From assembly GCA_026874595.1 (NCBI GenBank), contig CM049306.1, positions 87,679,142 through 87,743,141 on the forward strand: DNA of 64,000 nucleotides, written 5' to 3'. The DNA is from Sipunculus nudus. Taxonomy: Eukaryota; Annelida; Sipuncula; Golfingiida; Sipunculidae. Each line of letters begins with the position of its first letter. Within the stretch, counting starts at the first letter, position 1. This document shows, piece by piece, positions 47,501 through 56,898 of this stretch. A program made the position numbers and the translations under genes. The notes under the pieces are model-generated. The model did not search any database, was not told where the DNA came from, and saw only the letters and a program-made list of their open reading frames with translations.

Positions 47501-50500
47501 TCTATTTTTTGAGACCTTAAAAAATGTGAACATCTGTTAACAGGGCACAAATTGTAAAGACTGGACCTAGAATCTTCATTCTTGACACACTGAGAGACCT
47601 ATGAAAAGTCTCTATGGAAACCAGAAATTAGGTCTCTGTTACCCATATCCTTCAAGCCATTGGGCCTCAAAATACCCCCCCCCCCCCCAGAATGGTCAAA
47701 ATATTCATACAATAACTTAAATATCTCATTACCTACATCACTGATGGTCATGATTTTTGGCATACATATTGATCATGAGATGTTCCATCAGTTTCTGCAG
47801 ACTGGTGGCGCCACCTGTATTTTCGATTTTTTACGAATTTTTTCTCTATTTTTGAGACCTTTAAAAATGTGAACATCTGTTAACAGGGCACAAATTGTAA
47901 AGACTGGACCTAGAATCTTCATTCTTGACACACAGGGAGACCCATGAAAAGTCTCCATGGAAACCTGAAATTAGGTCTCTGTTACCCATATCCTCCATGC
48001 TATAGGACTCCGAAGTATCCCTCAGAATAATGGAAAATTTGATACAAAAGCTGAAGAATCTGAACAACTAATGCAGAGATCAGCATGGATATTGACCATT
48101 AAGTGTTTTTATTAGTTTTTGCAGACTGGTGGAGCCACCTGTATTTTTTTTAAAGTTTACACATTTTTTCTCTATTTTTGAGATATATAAATACAGACAC
48201 AATCTTGGCCTGTTGGTTAATCTGTTTGATGCTTCAGTTGAATGTGTATATACTACCATTCAGATGATAAAATTTCCCTTTGCGAATCTCTTCCCAGTCA
48301 GCTTAGCATCATGACCCATGGGTCACTTGTTTAATGGATTCTCTTGCAATTTGCTATGCATGCTTATTTAGGACAGCTTCGTGGAATATTTTAAAAACTG
48401 CTTCGATTCTTGTACATTACACTTATTCACTGCCAGCCAGTATCCAGGGATCAGGGTATCAAATATAGCTTCACATTAATTGATTTTCTTTTACTTTCTC
48501 CTTTAATCACAGATGCAGACCTAGACAATTATGACATAAGTCAGCTCAGTGAAGACACGTTACACACGATAGAAGCAGACTGCTTCTGGGGTACATCTAA
48601 ACTGCTGGACGGTATTCAGGACAACTACACATTTGCTCAGCCTGGTATCCAAACCAAGGTCAATGCCCTCAAAAATATCATTACAAGAATAAATGGTAAG
48701 TCACAAGTACACAATATTGCTTCAATATCATATCACTAATGCTTCTCTCTGTAAGGCCACACAATGAAACTGTTTCACACACTCTTGGACAAAAAAGAAA
48801 ATAAAGAAAAGTAAGTTGAGTTCATTTTTACTGTCAAGACAAAAGACAGAAAAAAAGGGGAAAATGTGCTCCAACTTACATATCAACACTACAAAGTTTA
48901 ATTAATTTTCAGTGAAAAATGTTATGAATTCATTGAGGCAAGAGTTCCAACTTGCAACATTTAAGTTATATTACTCAAGTTATTTAAAAAAAAAAAAACT
49001 TACCTTTACGCACAAATAGCTTTGAAGATTTGTACAAAATGTAGCACATATTCCTCCCAGGAATAACCAGGTATTCACAACTGTGTTTTATGAGACCAAG
49101 TCAGTTACACCTTTAAGGTTCATAGCACACTTCATTGTCACATTTAATTGATATTTTTGCTTGATTTGTGATCAGGTCCACTACACAATCACTTAGAGAA
49201 ACAGAATGTTGAGTACTTACAATTTGCATTCCGCTGGATGAACAACTTGTTGATGAGAGAACTGCCATTACGCTGTACCATCAGGCTATGGGATACATAT
49301 CTGGTTAGTGCTCAGGTGGCTTTGAATATGCTTGTGTCTAAGCACTTTTTGCTTGATTTTTCATGCATCATGTTGTATATTGGTAGAATCTTAACTAGAA
49401 AATGGTATTCAGACACCAAAGGTTGAATGCCTGACAGTTAATAAAATATCATGCCTCAAGTAAATTTGAAACCATAAAAAAATTATGAAATCAATTTCCT
49501 CTGGAAACTTTATTTTGCAGATTCCTATGCATATCTGCTTTGCAGCTAAAGGTGCTTGATAAAATATAAAATCAAGTCAAATTAAAAGCTAAATAAATGA
49601 CATTCATTTATGTGGTTATGTTACAGGTGTAATGACACTTCACCATTATATATAAAAACTTTAGGGTTTCATGATACCTAGAATTCTATATTATAAAACA
49701 TTTCACTTTTAAACCTTTAGTAAATTGCATATTCTCATTCTTGCATTCCTTAGAAATGGAGACAAATGTACTCATCCCATTTAACCAAGGTGCTATCACG
49801 TTGCACCCCTACCCCTACCCTTCTGGTTGGTGTAATTTATGAATGTTTTCTGTGTTTACAGTCAGAGCCTGATGGGTTTGCCACATTTCACCTCTATGTA
49901 TGTGCCTCATTCCTAGTCAAGTTTGAGCAGGACCTGTTGCGAGAAAAGGATTTCCATGTGAGTATCCATGCTGCAGAAATCAGATTATTAGGACTTAGAT
50001 ATGCAAAGCCCTGGCTTCAGATAGCTTTGACAAACAGGTCTTGGCACCACTGCCAGTTAATATTTTATTTTTCCTCCAAACAATATATATATATATATAT
50101 GATGTTTGAGAATATATGTAAATATTGTGTTAAGTAGGAATATGTGTTACAACAGACTGCCCCACTTTTATCTGTGCTATAAATGAAGCATCCATTTGGC
50201 AGTATGGTCAGCAGTTTCGTTGAATCATTTTATATCCACTATTAACCAAAACATATAACATTACACTGTTGTGAACTTTTTATGAGATGAAGCTTTCCTG
50301 AAAGACATGAGAAACCTTGTTAATATTTAAAAGTCATTGATGCCAGTGCAAACAGAAATTGAACTTGGTTCATTACCTTTCATATGCATACAAATTTTTT
50401 ATCCTGATACACTTCTGAATTTGTTGCATAGATTCAGTAAATGAAAAAAAAATTTAAGGAGTCCTCAGCATGGGTTATTGTAATATGCAGGTTTGTTTAT

Positions 50501-51346
50501 AAAAGTGGCTGTTCATCACATCATCAATTGCCATGAAAGCTGCTGGGGGTCACAATTGGTAGTACGGACCTTATCTTGACTACTTGTTCTGGCCTTAGGA
50601 CAGGTCCATGCAGCTTCAACCGGGTTCATCCAGAATGGATTTTCCATGGGCTGAGTTAACCCTCTGAATAAAATGGTTAAGTGTCTGATAGATGTCACAA
50701 ATAAACTCTTTAAGAAATTTCCCAAATGATGTAAAATTCCTCATCATTTATTGGAAAATAACCCCCTTTAGAACACTAGTGGCATCATTCCTGACCACAA
50801 AAGGATATGTCTGAGGCATGGCCACAGAAGAGTTTGTTGGTGCCACCTTCAGTTATGATATAGATTAAGGCTAAAAAAAGAAAGGTATGGTTCTCAGGTA
50901 CTTTTTTCATAAATCAGTGTGCAAGGGCAATTTTTTTACCTTTTTTTGTATGTTTTGATAAAAATGTAATTTGATGAAGGAAAAGCATGATAATAACAGA
51001 ATTATTTTGCAAAACAGTAAAACACTACTTATCAAAATTTTATTATTTTATCTTCTTCTAAGAAATGTCCAAGTGGCTGGAGCTCAAAATTGGTAAGTTT
51101 CTATTGAAAATCAAAATAGAAATTTTTGATACGGGGGGTTAAAATTGACGTGTGCATTGCCTGAGAACCCTTTTTTTTTGCCTATTGCTGTTATTTTGTC
51201 ATTCTTTACAGGGGCTACTGTTGATGCTGCAGAATCTTCCCACATCGCTCTGGCAAGATGAAGACATAGCACTTCTTGTGGCCGAGGCCTACAGACTCAA
51301 ATGTTTATTTGCTGGTGCCCCCAACCATCTGCATGGGAAAGTATAA
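18489..51346 (+). CDS. TBC1D22: TBC1 domain family member 22 (Rab GTPase-activating protein), complete 13-exon gene
   Basis: TBC-domain proteins stimulate GTP hydrolysis by Rab GTPases; the TBC1D22A/B family acts at the Golgi (ACBD3 partner and Rab33 activity are recalled from the literature). Coding exons: 18489 or 18522-18607, 33527-33580, 35068-35233, 40283-40403, 40833-41015, 42387-42457, 43250-43378, 44014-44079, 44563-44683, 48513-48695, 49176-49303, 49862-49957, 51212-51346. Every junction is GT-AG and phases chain without a break, giving 512 residues from ATG 18522 (523 from 18489); I recall about 505-517 for human paralogues. Key residues (512 numbering): the IxxDxxR finger at I271-D274-R277 and the YxQ finger at Y310-Q312. 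The TBC domain spans about 210-475. The N-terminus keeps the PVYGAQHPP motif. A single invertebrate copy cannot be called A or B. Confidence 0.95.
18895..18921 (+). repeat. Left arm of a 27-bp perfect inverted repeat
   Basis: The exact reverse complement of 28408-28434, with weaker similarity continuing outward. The pair brackets the 8.16-kb TIR element at a distance of 9.5 kb. Confidence 0.75.
20486..20514. repeat. (CCG)n trinucleotide tract
   Basis: About nine CCG units near the 5' end of the Helitron-like element; strikingly GC-rich for this window. Confidence 0.95.
20681..21830. repeat. 280-bp tandem repeat array
   Basis: Near-identical units begin at the catatctcgggaaccgttt phrase near 20681, 20961, 21241 and 21521, with a diverged copy near 21800. 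Each unit contains two GGTGGCGCCACC palindromes about 130-150 bp apart. The same 70-residue open frame recurs in three units as a by-product of the period, not as a gene. Confidence 0.95.
23838..23896. repeat. CT-rich microsatellite
   Basis: An imperfect (CT)n/(CTTT)n tract inside repeat copy A1. Confidence 0.9.
25321..26194. mobile_element. hAT-like non-autonomous element, 874 bp, perfect 8-bp duplication
   Basis: The left end is TAGTGTTGGGACGATA; the right end, reverse-complemented, is TAGGGTTGGGACGGTT. The flanking 8-mer atattcat is identical on both sides (25313-25320 and 26195-26202). TAG-type ends with an 8-bp duplication are typical of hAT. The subterminal sequence is rich in cgatat/atatcg words. 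There is an internal 58-bp direct duplication near 25883-25995 (gcacacggttcc phrases). No transposase frame. Confidence 0.85.
26338..26378. repeat. (GA)n microsatellite
   Basis: A nearly pure GA tract with a second small one at 26920-26946. Confidence 0.95.
27393..27470. repeat. GC-rich double-hairpin block
   Basis: Two adjacent strong inverted repeats, GGGGAACC tGGGTTCCCC-like and GTGGGGGC gga GCCCCCAC, in an otherwise AT-rich intron. Confidence 0.7.
27579..27650 (+). repeat. tRNA-like sequence, possibly a SINE head or tRNA pseudogene
   Basis: Contains a B-box-like ggttcaattt (27623-27632) and an A-box-like tagcgtgtagg about 35 nt upstream. An acceptor stem cannot be drawn, so it is not a functional tRNA gene. 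It may be a tRNA-derived SINE fragment. Confidence 0.35.
28408..28434 (-). repeat. Right arm of a 27-bp perfect inverted repeat
   Basis: Partner of 18895-18921. It overlaps a local hairpin, tgtggctctg (28401-28410) with cagagccaca (28420-28429). Confidence 0.75.
28771..30666 (+). mobile_element. Repeat family, subfamily B, copy B1 (1.9 kb)
   Basis: Begins tttttAGCTCAGCTGACT with a hairpin and a gtccgtc/gtctgtctg tract; ends tcagctgagcatcatgacccatgggtcactt, where GACCCATGGGTC is a perfect palindrome. The interior is a tandem array of units of about 335 bp, each carrying cacaaatcgtaac, gacctagaatctt, ttaggtctctgttaccc and a tggtggcgccacctg palindrome (29125, 29459, 29797, 30135, 30470). No coding potential. 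Confidence 0.8.
33527..33580 (+). CDS. TBC1D22: TBC1D22 exon 2
   Basis: 54 nt with acceptor tttcag and donor gtaaga. It encodes IKPVYGAQHPPIETQPS, the most conserved N-terminal motif of the family, and completes a split serine codon at both ends. Confidence 0.95.
33581..35067 (+). other. TBC1D22 intron 2
   Basis: 1.5 kb of AT-rich sequence. No repeat family or gene recognised. Confidence 0.7.
35068..35233 (+). CDS. TBC1D22: TBC1D22 exon 3
   Basis: 166 nt with acceptor cattcag and donor gtatgt; it exits in phase 0. It encodes DSFQDFQANTKDAWDDGDDE, matching the family SSFHEFARNTSDAWD..DD motif, then MANLKMSLKDIQSTAQQ. A near-copy of the end of this exon follows in the intron at 35256-35303. 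Confidence 0.95.
35256..35303 (+). other. TBC1D22: Candidate duplicated mini-exon or exon-3 end pseudo-copy
   Basis: A near-copy of 35177-35222, offset by 79 nt. Over 12 codons (MANLKMSLKDIQ S region) it differs by one replacement (M to I) and four changes that are all synonymous. It could be spliced as a 48-nt phase-0 exon (acceptor cacacag at 35255, donor atg|gtatag at 35304), but the acceptor lacks a pyrimidine tract. A third, shorter echo of 14 nt lies at about 35353-35367. Confidence 0.35.
35472..35550. repeat. (TA)n(CA)n compound microsatellite
   Basis: About 40 bp of TA followed by about 37 bp of CA. Confidence 0.95.
35774..40229 (+). mobile_element. Helitron-like copy 2, about 4.46 kb including nested repeats
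   Basis: Same 5' hairpin (gccgccaaaacc...gttttgcggatactatg) as the copy at 20442, with the first T changed to G, and the same 3' end (gactacccgttttCTAG|T), although the 3' stem is decayed. Own interior sequence is at 35774-36223 and 39215-40229, with cctgaaatttggcatgt and catatctcaggagtggttca phrases. A subfamily-B repeat occupies 36224-39214. Older than copy 1. Confidence 0.7.
36224..39214 (+). mobile_element. Subfamily-B repeat, composite copy B2/B3 inside the Helitron-like element
   Basis: Starts attAGCTCAGCTGACTGAAAG with a gtccgtc/gtctgtc tract and ends tcagctgagcgtcatgacccctgggtcacttgttt. Contains two further internal 5'-type starts, one degenerate at about 37508 and one intact at 38029, but only one 3' end. 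Units of about 335 bp repeat, with palindromes near 36576, 36908, 37245, 37663, 37999 and 38370; shorter decayed units follow from 38600 to 39080. Confidence 0.75.
40283..40403 (+). CDS. TBC1D22: TBC1D22 exon 4
   Basis: 121 nt with acceptor acttcag and donor gtaaat. It encodes VINNHSKQREKTDSSGDG (family VLENHSK) and an acidic, probably disordered linker with SDDEEG. It enters in phase 0 and exits in phase 1. Confidence 0.9.
40833..41015 (+). CDS. TBC1D22: TBC1D22 exon 5
   Basis: 183 nt with acceptor attaaag and donor gtatgt. The linker is rich in Gly, Pro and Ser, followed by REASKMEKIKSLMELPTVDL, which aligns with the helix preceding the TBC domain. Confidence 0.93.
42387..42457 (+). CDS. 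TBC1D22: TBC1D22 exon 6 (start of TBC domain)
   Basis: 71 nt with acceptor tttacag and donor gtgagt. It encodes ELRKASWSGIPYAVRPTAWK then LLS. The WxGIP..VRP..W pattern is TBC motif A. Confidence 0.95.
43250..43378 (+). CDS. TBC1D22: TBC1D22 exon 7
   Basis: 129 nt in phase 0 with acceptor ttttag and donor gtaaac. It encodes GYIPPSQDRRQLTLERKRKE, then YYNFIEQYF and HHKDTFRQ, closely matching the family segment. Confidence 0.95.
43431..44013 (+). repeat. AGCTC-start hairpin repeat, related type, in TBC1D22 intron 7
   Basis: Begins tttttagctctcagccctcttgctaatgggct with a short hairpin, then a gtccatc/gtccatt tract as in families A and B, but the sequence that follows is different. The right end was not located; it may stop before exon 8. 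Confidence 0.4.
44014..44079 (+). CDS. TBC1D22: TBC1D22 exon 8 (arginine finger)
   Basis: 66 nt in phase 0. It encodes IHIDIPRMNPLIPLFQQ and TVQE. The IxxDxxR catalytic arginine-finger motif is intact, so GAP activity is expected. Confidence 0.96.
44232..44430. repeat. 67-bp tandem repeat, three copies
   Basis: Units start at 44232, 44299 and 44366 (aggttgctttaatgaacaag) and are nearly identical, implying recent expansion. The array lies in intron 8, about 130 bp upstream of the exon 9 acceptor. Confidence 0.95.
44563..44683 (+). CDS. TBC1D22: TBC1D22 exon 9 (glutamine finger)
   Basis: 121 nt with acceptor ggttgcag and donor gtatgt. It encodes IFERILYIWAIRHPASGYVQ then GINDLVTPFF. SGYVQGxNDL holds the YxQ glutamine finger. 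Confidence 0.97.
44836..47498 (+). mobile_element. Repeat family A, copy A2 (2.7 kb)
   Basis: Same start as A1 (AGCTCAGCTGACTATAAG, then gtggtccattgtcc) and same end (gagcgccgtgacccatgggtccc-ttgttt). Aligns with A1 over 44836-46150 and lacks the Helitron insertion present there. The part 46150-47460 has no recognised content. Located in TBC1D22 intron 9. Confidence 0.75.
47499..48335 (+). mobile_element. Subfamily-B 3' part, fused directly to copy A2
   Basis: Starts mid-unit (tctattttttgagacctt) immediately after the A2 end, continues through two 335-bp-type units with palindromes near 47806 and 48128, and ends agcatcatgacccatgggtcacttgttt. It has no 5' hairpin of its own. Confidence 0.7.
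48513..48695 (+). CDS. TBC1D22: TBC1D22 exon 10
   Basis: 183 nt with acceptor aatcacag and donor gtaagt. It encodes the variable DADLDNYDISQLSEDTL followed by the conserved CFWGTSKLLDGIQDNYTFAQ and PGIQTKV. Confidence 0.97.
49176..49303 (+). CDS. TBC1D22: TBC1D22 exon 11
   Basis: 128 nt with acceptor gatcag and donor gttagt. It encodes EYLQFAFRWMNNLLMRELPL then RCTIRLWDTYL, one of the most conserved parts of the family. Confidence 0.97.
49862..49957 (+). CDS. TBC1D22: TBC1D22 exon 12
   Basis: 96 nt in phase 0 with acceptor tttacag and donor gtgagt. It encodes SEPDGFATFHLYVCASFLVK then FEQDLLREKDFH. Confidence 0.97.
51212..51346 (+). CDS. TBC1D22: TBC1D22 exon 13 (stop codon)
   Basis: 135 nt with acceptor ctttacag. 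It encodes GLLLMLQNLPTSLWQDEDIA, then LLVAEAYRLK and APNHLHGKV and the TAA at 51344-51346. The family end is similar (AEAYRLK..FADAPNHY). Confidence 0.97.
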   Translation, partial: GLLLMLQNLPTSLWQDEDIALLVAEAYRLKCLFAGAPNHLHGKV

Positions 51347-52335
51347 CTAATACTAATACTCTGAGGGGCTGGACTTGGATTATCGCTGCAGCAAAGGGCC
51401 ATTGTGAAGAATTTATGCACATGATATTATGCTCACAGATATTGCTGAATCAGCAGAAGTCATCACAGCAACTGGGAATCACAGAAACTGCCAGCACTTA
51501 TTGAAACTCCAACAGCATCACTCAGCATTAGTTATAAAATCATTATGTCATTCATAAATATAATACTGTGCTGCCCACGTCAGTCCTGTCTCTGTTGGGA
51601 GGTTGAGGTGTTAAGGCAGGGTTCCTGTGCACAATTGGGATCAAATGAAATTTCAATGTGTATGGTTAAGAATCTGTTGCTGATTTGATAATAAGAAACA
51701 TTCACACAGGTAAAAACTGCCAGAGAATTTACCCAAGTTTCGCAGCGACAAATTTAAATCAGAAATTGTGTTCTTGGCCTGGCTGAGCAGTTACACTGAG
51801 ATAAGGTTCAGAAGTGCTCATCACAGTGCAATCAGACCTGCATACTCAACGCAAAAGTAGTAGCGTGGACATGTTGCAGATAACAAACTAGCCTATAATT
51901 GGTGAACTTTGACGACCACTGACACTGAGATACATATGGCATGGACAATGTTCACGATACATTTTCATTTATTTCTTATGATACAAATTTTAAAACCTGC
52001 TGGAATATGAGGATTGATTGTGTGGGATTTAGGAGAGTTGTATGTGTGGATCTGGATCCAGTGGATCTCATTTATATTGATAAATACCTGGAGGTGATTG
52101 TGCAATGCTGGATGGATAGTTTCATGTAGAAGTGGGTTTATACATGATGACGATAGCAGGGAAAATGTCATGGTAAATAATTATATTAATACACACAGCA
52201 GGATATCTCTATTATAGACACCAGGTGGATCTGAAGTAATGCCCATAATGAGATGTGTTCATATTAGACAGGTCTTGCCCTACAGTTTATATTTCATTTG
52301 AACACCTATGTATGTAATAGAGGTATCCCTACATG

Positions 52336-52356
52336 CACACACACACACACACACAC

Positions 52357-52440
<84 letters not shown>

Positions 52441-52447
52441 GTGTGTG
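52336..52447. repeat. (CA)n(TA)n(TG)n self-complementary microsatellite
   Basis: CA (52336-52356), TA (about 52359-52404) and TG (52404-52447) in succession. The CA and TG arms are reverse complements around a TA core, so the whole tract can fold into one hairpin. Confidence 0.9.
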
Positions 52448-52506
52448 GGGATATATACATATATGTAAAATGTACATATATGTGTGATGTGTCTAATTAA
52501 TATATA

Positions 52507-52512
<6 letters not shown>

Positions 52513-52542
<30 letters not shown>
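52513..52542. repeat. (CA)n microsatellite
   Basis: A pure CA tract of about 30 bp. Confidence 0.95.
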
Positions 52543-52544
<2 letters not shown>

Positions 52545-55500
52545 AACAGTTCTCCCTCCCATCACTGTAGGTATTTACGAATAGTACAGCCAGCGTTTAC
52601 TCATTCAGCATTGACATGTATAATGATGGAATTTTAATATTTAATCAGTGCATATCATTTTATAGAGCCGTCACATTACTTGTATTTTTATAGAGATACT
52701 GAGCACAGCTTATCAGTTTCAGTGGGTCTGAGTTCTGGCTTGCCAGTTAATTGCTAGGAACAGTGTTCATGATTTAAACAAGCATTAATTCAAACATGGC
52801 CCCTGACATGCACACATGTACTTAACAGTTACAAATAAGATTGCCTGTTAGTGTAAATTTCGTTAGTTTCAGAAATAAGATTTCTGATATGGTTTGCTCA
52901 AATGATGTATTTGGTAACAGTTGTAAGATTCTGTCACAGTGAAGATAGTTATCTGTAATTAAGATTATGGCACCATTTTTGTCCTCCAAACAAGATTCCT
53001 TAAACTACAATTCATCTTAAGAGAAGACCAGGTGCCAGTCTGCTTGAGACATACACTGGCTGTTTCTGTAAGCATCAACCACAGTGAATTTGAACAGGTG
53101 CAGGAAACTTCAACCTGTTGATTAAGTCATTGATTTCCAGATAATTACCGTGGGCCATCCTGGATAGGATGGTTCATATCTGTACTGCTGTAGATCATAT
53201 GAATCACAAATCACATCTTAAAGTAGTCATTATCTGCTGAAACGGCTTATTAAGTTAACTTGTTAGTTAAACTAAATGTTTAATCTCATCAGACCAGCTG
53301 AATATACAAGCAATACCAACAGACATTTTGGGCAAGTTTTATGTTGGTGGAATACCACAAAGCATTTTCAGAATTACAAGACTGGCACAGTCTGTTTCCT
53401 AGTGATGGCTCATGAAAACACCTGGAACATGTAATGCCATCTGATGGAAAATAATAGAACTAATTTATAGTTCTCATACAGTTGTGTATCTGTTAGATGT
53501 TTCAGACTCTGTATTGACTGTCAGGGCAGGGATTCAGGTTTCATTTATGTAATGTTGTGGCAAATGTGTAACCGTCTGACAGGTGATAACAAGAAAATAG
53601 AAAAAAGATTAGTAGATTGTAAGGTAAAGTAATAATCACTTATGGAAATGAAGAAAGGTAAATGTCACATTGTGTCAGCTCTGTGGGTTTAATGAACCAG
53701 ATAATGACATACCCTGGTGGATAATTAATATGTTTATAATATATTGTATTATCACCTTGTCCATAAGTGAAGTCATCTTCATTTGTTGGGAATTCCCCAA
53801 AACACTCTTTGAAAAACTTCACTATATACAGTATACACTAATCCTGGTTGTTATCCGTACCAGATTATCTTACAACTGGCACTTTGGCTTCAGGTCACAC
53901 ATTGTTCAAGTGCTTACAATTTTGTTCTTCTGTGGAATATACAGTGTACACTGTGCATAAAAATAAACAATCATAGGACTGCTGCATCCCTTTAAGTCAT
54001 TGCATAAACTAGTGGCCCTAACCCATGATGCATATGGGACGTGTGACAAGTCTGTTATTTGACCTCTGTAACCCAGCCTGCCACATTTGGGGTTTAGTCT
54101 GTCAGGAAAGTCTTAGCCCTACAGGAGATAATTTATTGAGAATGGGAGATGAAAACATGTAAGGGTTCAGTAATTGTTCAAGGATATCATCCACCAAGTG
54201 GGAATGTAACTGTAGAGACTTAAAATGGAAAAACACTTTTTTTGTGACCATGCCCAAATCCACAACTTATAGTAAGATTTTGATTTCATAACCAAGTTCT
54301 TCACCTGATAAAGTGCCTGTGATGGTCTTAAAGCAGCAAATACCAACTGCTCAGTAGCCATAATGGCTAATGTGTAAACTTTATAATTTAGGATGATAAG
54401 AACTATATATGCTTATATTTTACATTACTGGCAGAAAACAGGTGCTTTACAGCAGTGCTGTAAATTAGCTCTCAGTTAAGTTGCACATAATCTGGGATAT
54501 TATCACTGAGTGTCACAGAGGGTAGCTCACTGGACATAGTCTCATTTATATATCACAGCCACAGGGGTGTTTCATTTATTCATTAAAAGTGGGCCATACA
54601 TATATGTACACTGCATGGGTGTATGTAAATGTTTACTTGTATCGGCATTAATAATCATTATCATGTGTACCCTCTCAAAATTATGTATAAGCATATACCA
54701 GTATGTAATGTACAATTGTGTGATATTCACTGCATGTACGTAAATATAAATTATATTTTATATAATATTATGCTTCTACATAATTATGGGACATTCTTCA
54801 CACTTTCATTGAAAACTTTCCCCAACAGATGCATTCACATATAAGGAAACAAATGGGTGGAAGAAATTAAAACTTTGGGTCATCGCTTAAACAAGTGATC
54901 CAGGTGTGTGTGTTTTTATGTATGTACACACACACACACACACATACTGTATACATTTCAGAGATGCCAGGCATAATGATCATCTCTAAAGCACACCAGC
55001 TGGTATTTCAAATGTGATGACTCAGATACTGTGCATAAATGTTTTATTAACAATTAAAGGGTTATACAAGTTATTTGTTGCATCTGTTTGTTTGTTTTGA
55101 CATCCTCATTATTTGTATCGTCTTCATTCATTGTACTGCACTGGTTTTCTTTTGGTTGACAGTGATAGTACTTCAGGACAGGGGAACCTCGCGCCAGCTG
55201 CCAAATCCATTAAACATGATTCCAAATATGTTTTTGTATTATTATCAAATGTGCACATTATGTAAGCAACTAATAATTACATAAATGTTAAACACAAAAG
55301 TTATGCCTTAAATCTGAACTTCGCAGCACACCATTTCATGATACTAATTAAGTCACAAATGCAACACAAATTATCAGTGGACAATTCTACTTTAACAGCA
55401 TTCTGGGTAAGATAAAGGATTATAGAGCATGCATGATTATCTGAAAGTTACCCAGCAAGTAACACAAAAGCTGCCATGAAGCATTTTCCTGGAAGTGTAT

Positions 55501-56810
55501 GGAATGTTTGACATTCGTTATGATTTATATCCAATACAATTTGTTGTATGTGAAAAAAACTTGAGTTGTATGGTTTCCCTCTTATGAATATGCTAGGAGC
55601 ATGATGCCTCTATATTTGAAAAACTAACACTTTTTTTCTCCCGCATTCTGATATGACAAATGGTGGGATTAATGAAAATTAAATTTAATGGGCCCAGCTT
55701 TTGCAAAATCATTAAAAAGTTTTCTTATAATAAAATCGGGGGAAATATTTTCTAGACCAGGATGGGTTTTGTGCCCATGTCAGTGCATTGGGGGCCATCT
55801 TGTGAAAAGCTGTATAAATAAAATGTTAATTTGGCACTTCAGGATTTACTGACACTGACTAGACTGTGTAAATATTTATGGAATGCAGAGAACATCATCT
55901 GATTTACTGGTTCTTAATTTTTTGTATTTGTATAGAAATTTGATTGTATTAAGCATGCATGAAATGTGGGTTATTGTTTTCAGTTGATTCTCAGTGGGTG
56001 TCAGAAGAATGGTTTTATTGAAAATCACCAAATGAATAAGTGTTGGTACCATACCAAGCATAAATAACCCTAAGATGAACATTTTATGGGGTTTTACAGC
56101 ATATTTTCCCTACTAGGAGTGAATATAATGTGATCATATGGCCATTTTTGAAGGTCCAGTATGTGACGTCCTTGTGAAAAATGTCAAAGGCATGTGCCCA
56201 TTTCATGAAAGTCAATCAGCAAACAGTACCATTTCAATACCTGTTTTAATTTTATTAAAAAAAAGGATTTCACTGAATTTCTGAGATGGGCATCAAAGCA
56301 TGAATAATTAAGCTTTACAAAGGCCTTATTTTCCTGTTCACAAAAGTTCTGAAAAGCTTATCTGATTTTCACAAAATAAACATTTCAGTTGATAAAGAAT
56401 TTTTTTTCATGTTAAAAATTTTGCATCTTGGTAAACAGATGGAAGCAGAATATTCTAAACTTGTCTTTCACTTATATTTTGATACTTGGATCTCTTTTTA
56501 GCAAGGTTAATAATACAAACTAATACAAGGACAACATAGTATACAGGCAGCAACACTTTAGCAACAGGGTACACTTCATGAATATCAATACAGGTAGACA
56601 CAAGTCATACTGACATTAGAGCATTTCTGTTACCTTCTGTGAATAAGCCTTGGAGATTACAGACTCCATTAAATAAGATAAATATAACTAAACACTGAAA
56701 ACCACAAAATCAGTAAGGTTTTGAATAGTACGGTTTTAAATGATGCAATTACTGATTTGACCATACACCGACAGACTGAATCTACTGCACGTAACTTGAA
56801 AAGGTTTTTG

Positions 56811-56898
56811 GCACTTGTACATTATATATTACCACTTGTACATTATATATTACCACTTGTACATTATATATTACCACTTGTACATTATATATTACTAC
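56811..56898. repeat. 21-bp tandem repeat, four copies
   Basis: Unit cacttgtacattatatattac, essentially identical in all four copies. As the period is a multiple of three it gives a periodic open frame, not a protein gene. Confidence 0.95.

Larger units (their letters stand above)
48696..51211 (+). other. TBC1D22 introns 10-12
   Basis: Introns 48696-49175, 49304-49861 and 49958-51211. AT-rich, with a short (TA)n at 50084-50100. No repeat family or gene recognised. Confidence 0.7.
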
